DNA of 46,947 nt from positions 1 to 46,947 of the forward strand of contig JAJYCJ010000014.1 in NCBI GenBank assembly GCA_021778515.1, in the 5' to 3' direction. Below, piece by piece: positions 7,672-14,957 of the stretch. The position numbers and the translations under genes were made by a program. The stretch is from Acidobacteriota bacterium (GTDB lineage Bacteria > Acidobacteriota > UBA4820 > DSQY01). Under the pieces are notes generated by a model. That model was not told the origin of the DNA. It made no database searches and saw only the letters and a program-made list of their open reading frames with translations. Numbering within the stretch: the first letter of the stretch is position 1; every line of letters begins with the position of its first letter.

Positions 7672-7965
7672 TTGGAGGACGTTATTTATACTGTAGTAAG
7701 AGAGCAAAGCCTGATAATAGCAGATGCACTAGATTACTACATTAGCAGTAATGAGTTCCAATTTAGCAAACTCCAGACGGGGCATATCCGCCTGGAGTTT
7801 GCGCTCGCCTTCATGTTTCTTTTAGAGGCCGCTCACGGCGACCTGCGGGATCAGCCCGCTCAGCTGAAGCCGGATCCGCATCCTGAAGAGGAGCCGCCCG
7901 AGGAGCGAAAGCCCCCGGACGTGGCTGCAACCCCGCAGGCGCCCGGCACGGATATCAGTTTGTGA
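7672..7965 (+). CDS. Uncertain ORF (97 aa), partly antisense to fmdB
   Basis: A TTG-started frame encodes a protein-like N-terminal half (EDVIYTVVREQSLIIADALD, then YYISSNEF and HIRLEFALAFMFLLEAAHG) and a Pro/Glu-rich C-terminal half that is antisense to the fmdB 3' end. The first 33 codons are A/T-ending and free of stops, which is notable for AT-rich DNA, and match the codon islands seen inside real neighbours. There is a GGAG only within the start region. It may be a small gene, a remnant, or chance. Confidence 0.25.
   Translation: MEDVIYTVVREQSLIIADALDYYISSNEFQFSKLQTGHIRLEFALAFMFLLEAAHGDLRDQPAQLKPDPHPEEEPPEERKPPDVAATPQAPGTDISL
7766..7802 (-). repeat. 11-bp perfect inverted repeat downstream of fmdB
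   Basis: GCAAACTCCAG and CTGGAGTTTGC pair perfectly around a 15-base loop, 58 bases past the fmdB stop. There is no clear T-run after it on the minus strand (TAAATT follows), so it could be a weak terminator or a 3'-end stabilising hairpin of the trxA-fmdB transcript. Confidence 0.4.
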
Positions 7966-8075
7966 ACCTTATCCGAACCGCAGTTCGGACAGGGAGGTGG
8001 CGGTGCATCGGAGCGGAAGATGATCTTCTCGTACCGGAGCGCGCAATTTTCGCATTGGTACTCATAGATTGGCAT
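7860..8075 (-). CDS. FmdB family zinc-ribbon protein
   Basis: This 71-residue protein begins MPIYEYQCENC, the FmdB/CxxC regulatory family start, and has a second CPNC pair, giving a CxxC...CxxC zinc ribbon. The tail is Gly/Ser-rich, as is common in the family. Its role is unknown; it is often described as a putative regulatory protein. It sits 16 bases after the thioredoxin stop, so it is probably the last gene of that operon. Similarity rests on a short conserved motif. Confidence 0.85.
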   Translation of the reverse strand: MPIYEYQCENCALRYEKIIFRSDAPPPPCPNCGSDKVHKLISVPGACGVAATSGGFRSSGGSSSGCGSGFS

Positions 8076-8091
8076 TGATATTCACTCTTTA

Positions 8092-8418
8092 TTAGAGGAC
8101 CTTATCCAACAGTCCCTTAAGTGCGGCTTTAGAAAGGGCACCCACATGTTGCTGCGCCACCTGCCCATTCTTGAAGATGAGCAGTGAGGGGATGGCCATG
8201 ATCCCAAACTGGGCCGCCACGTTCTGGTTCTCATCCACGTTCAGTTTGGTGAACTTGATTTTCTCGGAGAGCTCACCGGACAACTCTTCCACAACTGGGG
8301 CGACCATTCGGCACGGCCCACACCAGGGTGCCCAAAAATCCACAAGGACCGGCTTGCTGGACTCGAGAACCTCAGACTGAAAGGAGTTATCCGTCACTTC
8401 GGTTACGTTCTTCGCCAT
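8092..8418 (-). CDS. trxA: Thioredoxin
   Basis: A cytoplasmic disulfide reductase of 108 residues, the usual thioredoxin length. The active site WCGPC is at residues 32-36, in FWAPWCGPCRMVAP, followed by NVDENQNVAAQFGIMAIPSLLIFKNG with the cis-proline after Ile. I chose the ATG at 8418: AAGGAGG lies seven bases upstream, while the GTG one codon earlier is too close. No thioredoxin reductase is nearby. The gene lies downstream of a DUF2892 protein and a tiny membrane ORF, and a compact hairpin at 8441-8458 sits just ahead of its ribosome site. Confidence 0.95.
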   Translation of the reverse strand: MAKNVTEVTDNSFQSEVLESSKPVLVDFWAPWCGPCRMVAPVVEELSGELSEKIKFTKLNVDENQNVAAQFGIMAIPSLLIFKNGQVAQQHVGALSKAALKGLLDKVL

Positions 8419-8440
8419 CACTTGGCCTCCTTACTTCCGT

Positions 8441-8458
8441 GGGACCGGACCCGGTCCC
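8441..8458 (-). other. Compact GC hairpin between the tiny ORF's TGA and trxA (possible SECIS-like or leader hairpin)
   Basis: On the minus strand GGGACCG and CGGTCCC form a perfect 7-bp stem with a GGTC loop, beginning 15 bases after the TGA at 8476-8474. No T-run follows, so it is not a standard terminator. Position, stem and G-rich loop are compatible with a bacterial SECIS element, but it could equally be a leader structure controlling trxA. Confidence 0.4.
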
Positions 8459-8473
8459 GCAGGATTGAGACAT

Positions 8474-8569
8474 TCAGGTGCCGACCCCCATCTTGGGCAA
8501 CAGGAAGCGGTTGAGGAGATACCAGGCCGCAATCACCGCGCCATATATGAGCAGGTCTCGTCCTGTCAT
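8474..8569 (-). CDS. Tiny membrane protein (31 aa), possibly read through an in-frame TGA as a selenoprotein
   Basis: The ATG overlaps the stop of the DUF2892 gene (ATGA), so translation is probably coupled. The product is one hydrophobic helix, DLLIYGAVIAAWYLLNRF, then LLPKMGVGT and TGA. The frame stays open past the TGA, reading M-S-Q-S-C, and ends at a TAA at 8387 within trxA (60 residues in total). I recall small redox-linked proteins ending in GVPT-C-M-S-x-x-C, which would put Cys at the TGA; if right, the TGA encodes selenocysteine. The hairpin at 8441-8458 is suitably placed. Without readthrough this is simply a 31-residue membrane peptide. Confidence 0.5.
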   Translation of the reverse strand: MTGRDLLIYGAVIAAWYLLNRFLLPKMGVGT

Positions 8570-8751
8570 TGAAGCCCTGACTTTTTTAGGAACCACATCA
8601 TGGGACACCAGTTGGTGAGGGAGGACTGAAGCAAGTTCAGCCCCACAAAGGCGGTAAAAAGATACCACAGCGGGCTTACCCAATATCCAAGCGCCACCGA
8701 AAGCAAGATGAAGAATCCCGCAATTCCTCTCAGCGTACGGTCTACGCTCAT
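8566..8751 (-). CDS. DUF2892 (YgaP-type inner membrane) protein
   Basis: A 61-residue protein with two hydrophobic helices (GFFILLSVALGYWV and WYLFTAFVGLNLLQ) and the family pattern of an N-terminal DRTLR motif and a C-terminal NWCP motif. Such domains occur alone or fused to rhodanese, as in YgaP, and are linked to sulfur or redox handling in the inner membrane. A GGAGGTG ribosome site precedes the ATG, and a TATAGT hexamer (8778-8773) may be its -10 box, without a well-spaced -35. It heads the operon with the tiny ORF, trxA and fmdB. Confidence 0.8.
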   Translation of the reverse strand: MSVDRTLRGIAGFFILLSVALGYWVSPLWYLFTAFVGLNLLQSSLTNWCPMMWFLKKSGLQ

Positions 8752-8819
8752 TTCTCACCTCCACGTCAGGGTACTATAGATGCGTGAGAGGGCGCAACGG
8801 TAACATGGGCTGTGATCGA

Positions 8820-8836
8820 GAAAGGGCGGACCTTTC
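8820..8836 (-). terminator. Weak hairpin after sufS
   Basis: GAAAGG and CCTTTC form a 6-bp stem with a 5-base loop, 52 to 68 bases past the sufS stop and before the DUF2892 promoter region. No T-run follows. It is a candidate end point of the suf transcript only. Confidence 0.25.
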
Positions 8837-8887
8837 ACCTTGAAGCCCTCGCAGAACCGAATGGTCCGGGCCTGGGTGGAATCCCCC

Positions 8888-10144
8888 TCACCGGACCAGA
8901 AGCTTCCTGACCTCTTGAAGGGCCCCGACAAGAACCTCCACCTCCGCTCGAGTATTGTAGAGGTAGAGTGAGGCGCGAAGGGTATTGTCCATTCCGAGGT
9001 GTGTCATCAGCGGCTGGGCACAGTGATGGCCCGAGCGCACGGCTATGGCGAAGCGATCCAGCAGGTTGGCCGCATCGTGGGGATGAGCGCCCTCCACGTT
9101 GAACGAGAACACCGCCAAGTGCTCCCCCACGCGGTGTCCGTACAGAGTAAGCCATGGACATTTATTCAGCTGTTCTAGTGTGTAATGCTCAAGTTCCTTC
9201 TCATATTGATAAATATTCTCCATGCCGATGGAGGAGAGATAATCGATGGCCGCGCCCAGCCCGATTCCCTCCGCGATAGCACTCGTACCCGCCTCGAATT
9301 TCCACGGCAACTCGTTCCAGGTAGAGCCCTCGGTGGTGACGGTGGCGATCATGTCGCCTCCGGTCAAAAAGGGTGGCATCTCCTGCAGGAGGGCCTTGCG
9401 TCCGTAAAGGAACCCAATCCCCGTCGGACCGAGCATCTTGTGGCCGGAAGCCACGAAGAAATCGCATCCCAACGACTGCACATCGACGGGCAGATGGGGA
9501 ATGGATTGGGCTCCGTCTAACAATAGGAGGGCACCGACCTCCTTGGCCATGGCTCGAATCTCTTCAGCCGGATTAATCACCCCGAGAACGTTACTGGCGT
9601 GGACCAGCCCCACGAGTTTGGTCCTGGTCGTGATCAGGCGGCGGGCGGCCTCAAGATCAAGGATCCCCTGGGGAGTCACGGGGATAAACTTCAGAACGAT
9701 CCCGAGCCGGTCGCGCAAGATTTGCCAGGGCACGATATCGCTGTGGTGCTCCATGAGGGAAACCACCACCTCATCCCCTGCCCTCAGGTTGGCCTGCCCC
9801 CAGGTCATGGCCACGAGGTTGAGCGCTTCCGTAGCGTTCCGGACGAAGACTATCTCGCGCCACGACTTGGCGTTGATGAAGCGCGCCACCTTCTTGTGGG
9901 CGTCCTCGTAAGCCACCGTGGCTTCATAGCCGAGCGTGTGGATCGCCCTGTGGATGTTGGCGTTGTACTCCGTTAGGTAGGAGACCATCGCGTCCACGAC
10001 CTGCCGGGGGCGCTGCGTGGTTGCGGCGTTGTCCATATAAATCAAGGGATGGTCGTGTACCTTGCGATCGAGAATCGGAAAGTCCCGGCGCACGGCCTCC
10101 ACATCGAAGCCGCTCGGGGCTATCCGCAAAGCGGACTCGGTCAT
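8888..10144 (-). CDS. sufS: SufS, group II cysteine desulfurase
   Basis: SufS is a PLP enzyme that takes sulfur from cysteine and passes it to SufU for Fe-S cluster building. The 418-residue protein has the family marks: YMDNAATTQRP near the start, the PLP lysine in ASGHKMLGPTGIG, and the active-site Cys in VRSGHHCAQPLM near the C-terminus. The ATG at 10144 overlaps the stop of the Rieske gene; upstream in-frame starts would lie inside that gene. It is last in the suf operon. A run of about 25 A/T-ending codons near 9150-9235 (YQYEKELEHYTLEQLNK) stands out. Confidence 0.96.
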   Translation of the reverse strand: MTESALRIAPSGFDVEAVRRDFPILDRKVHDHPLIYMDNAATTQRPRQVVDAMVSYLTEYNANIHRAIHTLGYEATVAYEDAHKKVARFINAKSWREIVFVRNATEALNLVAMTWGQANLRAGDEVVVSLMEHHSDIVPWQILRDRLGIVLKFIPVTPQGILDLEAARRLITTRTKLVGLVHASNVLGVINPAEEIRAMAKEVGALLLLDGAQSIPHLPVDVQSLGCDFFVASGHKMLGPTGIGFLYGRKALLQEMPPFLTGGDMIATVTTEGSTWNELPWKFEAGTSAIAEGIGLGAAIDYLSSIGMENIYQYEKELEHYTLEQLNKCPWLTLYGHRVGEHLAVFSFNVEGAHPHDAANLLDRFAIAVRSGHHCAQPLMTHLGMDNTLRASLYLYNTRAEVEVLVGALQEVRKLLVR

Positions 10145-10461
10145 GGCTTTGACTCCTTGAGGAAAACCTTGCCTTCGACAATCCGAACTTCGTGGGTGGC
10201 AATCGCCTCGATGGCGGGCATGGAGAGGGCCTCTCCCGTGGCCACGTGGAATCTGGCACCGTGGTGTGGGCAAACCCAGGCGTCCCCCTCCAGGTGGCCT
10301 CCCTCCAGCTCCATGTCCTGATGGGAACAGAGATAGCCAAGCGCGAAAACCTCCTCGCCCCGGCGGACCAGCAGCACCTCCTCGCCATCGACGATCACGC
10401 GGAGCCCCTCGGGTCCGATGTCATCAAGGGCGGCGACGGCTTCAAACCCCTCCATCGTCAT
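10141..10461 (-). CDS. Rieske [2Fe-2S] ferredoxin-type protein of the suf operon
   Basis: A 106-residue soluble Rieske protein of the dioxygenase-ferredoxin/NirD type. Cluster ligands are Cys45-x-His47 (CSHQD) and Cys64-x2-His67 (CPHHG), 16 residues apart. It carries no membrane anchor. It overlaps both sufU and sufS by four bases, so it is an integral part of the operon and may act as an electron donor or cluster carrier during assembly; that role is inferred. Rieske genes in suf operons occur in other bacteria. Confidence 0.92.
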   Translation of the reverse strand: MTMEGFEAVAALDDIGPEGLRVIVDGEEVLLVRRGEEVFALGYLCSHQDMELEGGHLEGDAWVCPHHGARFHVATGEALSMPAIEAIATHEVRIVEGKVFLKESKP

Positions 10462-10889
10462 TCGTCCTCCTCCTCACCGGGCCAATGGGCCTGCCCATAC
10501 ACCCCGGATTTGAGCACCTTGAGGGCCAGCAGGGCGCACTTCAGGCGCATGGGGCCGATGGGGATGCCGAGGTTTTCCAGCATATCGTCCTTGGTGAACT
10601 CCTTGACTCGCTCCAACGACTCCCCCTTCATGAGGTCGGTGAGAATGGAGGCGGCCGCCTGGCTGATGATGCAGCCCCTTCCCTCGAACTTGATGTCCTC
10701 GATGAGCCCGTCGTGGGTCTTAAGGGCGATGCGCATCTGGTCGCCGCAGGATGGGTTCCCCTCCTCGTGGACGATGTCCGCTCCGGGCAGGGGGCCAAAG
10801 TTGTGGGGATGCTTGTAGTGATCCAGCAGCAGATCCATCATCAGCGGATCCACATCCAGGATCTGGTTGGGATTGGGGATTTCCGTCAT
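10458..10889 (-). CDS. sufU: SufU, sulfur-transfer/scaffold protein
   Basis: SufU accepts persulfide sulfur from SufS. The 143-residue protein has the IscU/SufU fold with the three Cys and Asp that bind zinc: Cys48 and Asp50 in NPSCGD, Cys73 in GRGCIISQAAAS, and Cys118 in RLKCALL. The GP(M)R insert between the second and third Cys fits SufU rather than IscU. It overlaps sufD and the Rieske gene by four bases each. Confidence 0.94.
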   Translation of the reverse strand: MTEIPNPNQILDVDPLMMDLLLDHYKHPHNFGPLPGADIVHEEGNPSCGDQMRIALKTHDGLIEDIKFEGRGCIISQAAASILTDLMKGESLERVKEFTKDDMLENLGIPIGPMRLKCALLALKVLKSGVYGQAHWPGEEEDE

Positions 10890-12109
10890 AGGCTCACCCT
10901 GTTCTCCAAGAGGGGGTCGAGGATCTGCGGCACAAAAGCGAAGGGAGCCCTTCCAAATAGGCTTTCCAGGAAACCGACTACCAGGAGCCGGCGCGCTTGC
11001 TCGGGGCTCAAGCCGCGGCTCTCCAGATAGTAGAGCTGTTCCTCATCCACCTGCCCGACGCTTGCCGCATGGGAGGCCTTCACGTCGAGGGCCTTGATCT
11101 CCAACCCCGGAACCGAGTCCGCCCGGGCCTGGGGTGAAAGGAGCAGGACGTGGTCGGATAGGAGGGCCTCGCTGAAATTGGCCTCCTTTTCCATGAGAAG
11201 GTTGCCCGTGAAGATGGCTCGGGACGCGCCCGCGGCCACCGTCTTGACCTGGACGTCGCTGCGTGTGTGGTGTTCCAGCATGCGCACCCGGCTGTCGAGG
11301 TCGAAGTGCTCCCTTCCCGTGGAGAAGACGAGATGGCTCTCCGTCCAGCTCGCCCCGGGAGCGGTCAGATCCGCCTTCATCCGGGCCACTCGCCATCGCC
11401 CCCCCATCCACGCCGAGAAGATCTCCACGGCCGCATCCTTGCCCACCTTGAAGGAGGCCGAAAGGTGATGATGCGAAGCATTCCCTTCGTGGAGCAGGAA
11501 AAGCTTCAATTTGGCCCCGTCGGCGATCCGCATGCCCAATGTGCTGACGCGAAACGAATCCGCCTCCGACAGATCCCTGAAATGCAGGAAGAGGGAGAAC
11601 TCCTCCCTCTCCCCCACTTCCAGGAACAGGGGTTCCAAAACGAGGCCGCCGGCCGCCTCTAGTGCGAGGTAGGCGACGCCTTCATCGCTATGTCCGACGG
11701 GCTTTTTCAGGTAGTACCCATTCTGCCACCCCGCCATGACCAGGTGGTCCCATGTGGTGTCCGGCAGGGGGAGTCTGTCGAAGAAGGTGCGATCCCCGCG
11801 GAGCACCTCGCCGAGGGGATGGACCGACTGCGACATTGCCTTCATGGACGCTAGGCCTACGACCCCGGAAGGGGCGGTCAAACTGGACGAAGGAGGCGCT
11901 GCAGAAAGCCGCTTCCAGTTCAAGTTCAGACGAGAGTACCGGCCGGGTGCCGGAGGCGTTTCTCCGAAGCGCAGGAGGTGATCCTTGCGAGCTTCCAACA
12001 ACCACTCGGGCTCCCCCAGGGACCGTGAGGCCTCCCGAAGGGCCTCCAGATCAAAGGGTGCGACCGGCTCGACCCCTTTCCCCAATCCGTCCGCCTGGCC
12101 CTGGGTCAT
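10886..12109 (-). CDS. sufD: SufD, Fe-S scaffold subunit
   Basis: SufD pairs with SufB and the SufC ATPase to form the SufBC2D scaffold in the cytoplasm. The 407-residue protein has a variable N-terminal half and the conserved beta-helix C-terminal half, with the key His in KASHAASVG and the ending motif [21 protein letters not shown]. The ATG overlaps the sufB stop. Its region near 11230-11470 has long open frames on the other strand, a by-product of GC-rich codon use. Confidence 0.94.
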   Translation of the reverse strand: MTQGQADGLGKGVEPVAPFDLEALREASRSLGEPEWLLEARKDHLLRFGETPPAPGRYSRLNLNWKRLSAAPPSSSLTAPSGVVGLASMKAMSQSVHPLGEVLRGDRTFFDRLPLPDTTWDHLVMAGWQNGYYLKKPVGHSDEGVAYLALEAAGGLVLEPLFLEVGEREEFSLFLHFRDLSEADSFRVSTLGMRIADGAKLKLFLLHEGNASHHHLSASFKVGKDAAVEIFSAWMGGRWRVARMKADLTAPGASWTESHLVFSTGREHFDLDSRVRMLEHHTRSDVQVKTVAAGASRAIFTGNLLMEKEANFSEALLSDHVLLLSPQARADSVPGLEIKALDVKASHAASVGQVDEEQLYYLESRGLSPEQARRLLVVGFLESLFGRAPFAFVPQILDPLLENRVSL

Positions 12110-13512
12110 CCCACCGCCCCTTCCATCTCGAGCTGAATGAGCCGGTTGAGTTCGATGGCGTATTCCATGGGCAGCTCCTTGGCGAAGGGTTCGATGAATC
12201 CTTGGACGATCATGGCCGTGGCGTCCGATTCGGAGAGGCCCCGCGACATGAGGTAGAAGATCTGCTCGTCGCTGATCTTGCCCACCGTCGCCTCGTGAGC
12301 GATGGCCACCTTGTCCTCATCGATTTCCATGGTGGGGTAGGTATCCGAGCGGCTTTGGGGGTCCAGCATGAGAGCGTCGCATTTGACCGACGCCTTCACA
12401 CCGGTGGCGCCCTTGGCCACCTTGAGCAGGCCCCGATAGCTGGTCCGTCCCGCGCCCTTGCTGATGGACTTGCTCGTGATGGTGGAACTGGTGTTTGGAG
12501 CCTTGTGGATGATCTTCGCGCCTGCATCCTGGTGCTGGTCGTTGGTGGCGAAGGCGATGGAGAGGATGGTGCCGCGCGCATGCTCCCCGACCAGGTAGAT
12601 CGAAGGGTACTTCATGGTGAGGCGCGATCCCATGTTGCCATCCACCCACTCCATGGTGGCCCCCTCGTAGGCGATGGCCCGCTGGGTAACGAGGTTGTAG
12701 ATGTTGTGGGCCCAATTCTGGATGGTCGTGTATCGTACCTTGGCCCCTCGCTTCACGAAGATCTCGATGACCCCCGTGTGCAGGGACTTGGTGGAGTACT
12801 GGGGGGCCGTGCATCCCTCGATGTAGTGGAGCTGAGCGCCCTCATCCGCGATGATGATGGTGCGCTCGAACTGGCCCATATTTTCCGAATTGATCCGGAA
12901 GTAGGCCTGGAGGGGGATGTCCAGCTTCACCCCCTTGGGCACGTAGATGAAGCTGCCCCCGGACCAGCAGGCCGTGTTCAGCGCGGCGAACTTGTTGTCC
13001 TCGGGCGGCACCAGGGAGGCGAAGTGCTCCCTGAAAAGCGCCGGGAATTCTCGAAGCCCCGAGTCCGTATCCAGGAAGATGACCCCCTTCTTGGCCAGGT
13101 CTTCGTGGATGGAGTGATACACCATCTCCGACTCGTACTGCGCGCCGACGCCCGCCAGGAACTTCCGCTCCGCCTCGGGGATGCCCAGTCGGTCGAAGGT
13201 CTTACGAATGTTTTCCGGAACGTCCTCCCACCGGTCCTCCCGTTTGTCGCTCGGCTTGATGTAGTAGGTATAGGCGTCGAAATCCATCTCCGAGAGATCT
13301 CCGCCCCACCGAGGCATGGGCTTTCCCAGAAACACTTCATAGGCGCGCAGGCGGATGTCGGTCATCCAGTCCGGCTCCTTCTTCTGGCGCGAGATGTCGA
13401 TGACCGTTTCCCGGGTAAGCCCCCTCGCCGAACGGTACACGGCGCTTTCGGGATCGATGAAGTTGTACTTGCTCTGATCTAGGTCGAGAGCGCTCGTGGC
13501 TTTGGCGTTCAT
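12106..13512 (-). CDS. sufB: SufB, Fe-S scaffold subunit
   Basis: SufB is the main scaffold on which nascent clusters form. The 468-residue protein is full length and strongly conserved: [13 protein letters not shown]-like start region ([15 protein letters not shown]), [37 protein letters not shown]-like block, and [17 protein letters not shown] at the C-terminus. The start ATG at 13512 has AAGGAG upstream. It lies 66 bases after sufC, the largest gap in the operon. Confidence 0.97.
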   Translation of the reverse strand: MNAKATSALDLDQSKYNFIDPESAVYRSARGLTRETVIDISRQKKEPDWMTDIRLRAYEVFLGKPMPRWGGDLSEMDFDAYTYYIKPSDKREDRWEDVPENIRKTFDRLGIPEAERKFLAGVGAQYESEMVYHSIHEDLAKKGVIFLDTDSGLREFPALFREHFASLVPPEDNKFAALNTACWSGGSFIYVPKGVKLDIPLQAYFRINSENMGQFERTIIIADEGAQLHYIEGCTAPQYSTKSLHTGVIEIFVKRGAKVRYTTIQNWAHNIYNLVTQRAIAYEGATMEWVDGNMGSRLTMKYPSIYLVGEHARGTILSIAFATNDQHQDAGAKIIHKAPNTSSTITSKSISKGAGRTSYRGLLKVAKGATGVKASVKCDALMLDPQSRSDTYPTMEIDEDKVAIAHEATVGKISDEQIFYLMSRGLSESDATAMIVQGFIEPFAKELPMEYAIELNRLIQLEMEGAVG

Positions 13513-13578
13513 TGCCTGCTCCTTGTATGGCGAAGGTTCCCCCGCCGGAGCCTGGCCCCCGCGGAAGGCCCGGAAGCG

Positions 13579-14358
13579 TTACACGACATTGAATTCCTTG
13601 AGAATCCAATCGTAGCCCTTCTGCTCCAGTTCTCGCGCCAACTCCATGCCGCGAGAGCAGAGAACCTTGCCGGCGGCCATCACGTGCACCCTGTCGGGCT
13701 GAAGGTACTCCAGGATCCTGGGGTAGTGCGTGATGATCAGCGCCGTGAACTCCGGGCCCTTGAGTGACCGTATTCCCTCGGCCACGACTTTGGTGGAGTC
13801 TATGTCCAGCCCCGAGTCGATCTCGTCCATGATGACCATCCGGGGGGCGAGCATCTGCATCTGCGCGATCTCAACGCGCTTTTTTTCGCCGCCGGAGGCT
13901 CCCACGTTCAGGTGGCGCATGGCGAAATCGGCCGGCATCTTGAGGCTCTCCAACGATGCGTTCAGCCGCTTCCGGAAAGCCAGGATCTCCTTGGGGTTCT
14001 TCTTGCCGTTCCCATCTGCCCCGCTCCGACCGGCCTGATAGGCATTCCAGAGGAAGTGCGAGAGAGTGACTCCAGGGACCTCCACCGGGTACTGATAGGC
14101 GAGAAAAAGGCCCCTGCGAGCGCGTTCATGGACCTTGAGGGAGAGAAGATTTTCCCCGAAGAGGCACGCCTCTCCCTGGGTCACCACGTAGCGGGGATGT
14201 CCCATGAGCGTGTGGGCAAGTGTTGTCTTGCCGCTGCCGTTGGGGCCCATGATGACGTGGATCTCGCCCTTGGGGACCTGAAGGTCGATGCCCTTCAGGA
14301 CCTCTTTTTCTTCGATGACCGCATGGAGGTTGCGGATATCAAGCGCCAGCTCGGGCAT
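13579..14358 (-). CDS. sufC: SufC, ABC-type ATPase of the SUF system
   Basis: SufC is the soluble ATPase that drives SufB-SufD conformational changes. The 259-residue protein has Walker A GPNGSGKTT, the ABC signature GASGGEKKR, Walker B MVIMDEIDSGLD (the SufC-typical EIDSGLD) and the switch His in IITHYPR. Its start overlaps the 3' end of the rrf2 gene by 20 bases, so both are on one transcript. Confidence 0.97.
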   Translation of the reverse strand: MPELALDIRNLHAVIEEKEVLKGIDLQVPKGEIHVIMGPNGSGKTTLAHTLMGHPRYVVTQGEACLFGENLLSLKVHERARRGLFLAYQYPVEVPGVTLSHFLWNAYQAGRSGADGNGKKNPKEILAFRKRLNASLESLKMPADFAMRHLNVGASGGEKKRVEIAQMQMLAPRMVIMDEIDSGLDIDSTKVVAEGIRSLKGPEFTALIITHYPRILEYLQPDRVHVMAAGKVLCSRGMELARELEQKGYDWILKEFNVV

Positions 14359-14806
14359 ACTTCCTCTCCTTCTCCTTCAACTGGGTCAGCCTCTGTTCCC
14401 CGGTCGGTTGGGGAAGGAGGTCTTTCAACGTTGTCTCTCGGAATATCTCTTCGACGGCATTCTTAAGCTTATGCCACACAGATACCTGCGTACATCCCTT
14501 ATAAAACATACAATTCTTCTGATCTTCCATGCATTCAACCAGCCGCATTTCTCCCTCGATGACGGCGTAAACCTGCATGAGGGTGATCTCCTCCGGAGCG
14601 CGTCGGAGGCAGTAACCGCCATCCCGCCCCAGGGTAGAGCTGACCAATCCTCCCCGCACCAGATTGCGCATCACCTTGGCCAGGTAGGAGAGCGGAATGT
14701 TCTGCGATTCCGCGATGGTCCTCAGCTCAGCAGAAGCGCCATCGGACAGGAGCGCCAGGAACACCAAGCTCCGCACCGCGTAGTCAAACCCTTTGCTCAG
14801 TTGCAT
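14339..14806 (-). CDS. Rrf2/IscR-family Fe-S-sensing repressor of the suf operon
   Basis: A 155-residue DNA-binding regulator starting MQLSKGFDYAVRSLVFLA, the Rrf2 winged-helix start. Three cysteines, Cys92, Cys99 and Cys105 (C-x6-C-x5-C), are placed like the cluster ligands of IscR and SufR, so it probably senses Fe-S status. I chose the ATG at 14806, behind GGGAG; the ATG at 14833 lies inside the inverted repeat. It is the first gene of the operon, suggesting autoregulation. Codons around 14445-14540, over the Cys region, are A/T-ending, unlike flanking sequence. Confidence 0.92.
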   Translation of the reverse strand: MQLSKGFDYAVRSLVFLALLSDGASAELRTIAESQNIPLSYLAKVMRNLVRGGLVSSTLGRDGGYCLRRAPEEITLMQVYAVIEGEMRLVECMEDQKNCMFYKGCTQVSVWHKLKNAVEEIFRETTLKDLLPQPTGEQRLTQLKEKERKYARAGA

Positions 14807-14832
14807 GCGCTTCTCCCTAAATCGCACAATCA

Positions 14833-14849
14833 TGGAGTTAGTGACTCCA
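14833..14849. promoter_or_regulatory. Inverted repeat at the suf promoter, candidate Rrf2 operator
   Basis: TGGAGT-5 bases-ACTCCA is a perfect inverted repeat lying just downstream of the predicted transcription start and upstream of the rrf2 ribosome site. Its position suits repression of rrf2-suf by the encoded regulator. The site does not closely match the IscR consensus I remember. Confidence 0.5.
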
Positions 14850-14862
14850 CAATTGAGAAGTT

Positions 14863-14891
14863 AATGTAACACTGGCCTGTGAGGCTGTCAA
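14863..14891 (-). promoter_or_regulatory. Promoter of the rrf2-suf operon
   Basis: On the minus strand a perfect TTGACA -35 box (14891-14886) and a TACATT -10 box (14868-14863) are separated by 17 bases. Transcription would begin near 14856, giving a leader of about 50 bases that contains the inverted repeat. Confidence 0.7.
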
Positions 14892-14957
14892 GCGCACACA
14901 TGCGCTTTCGCGAACGGGTGGGTGAGTTTCACATCGCCACCATGCTAGAGTGGCTTT

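Noticed and set aside
6938-7860. tRNA or other structured RNA gene in the poorly coding stretch
   Set aside because: I looked for cloverleaf-like arms and a T-loop GTTCRA motif and saw none; only short inverted repeats are present.
8441-8458. The hairpin before trxA as a Rho-independent terminator
   Set aside because: No T-run follows it; the next bases are the trxA leader with its ribosome site.
11752-13482. A 576-codon plus-strand ORF opposite sufB/sufD
   Set aside because: It spans two confirmed genes on the other strand and shows no motif.
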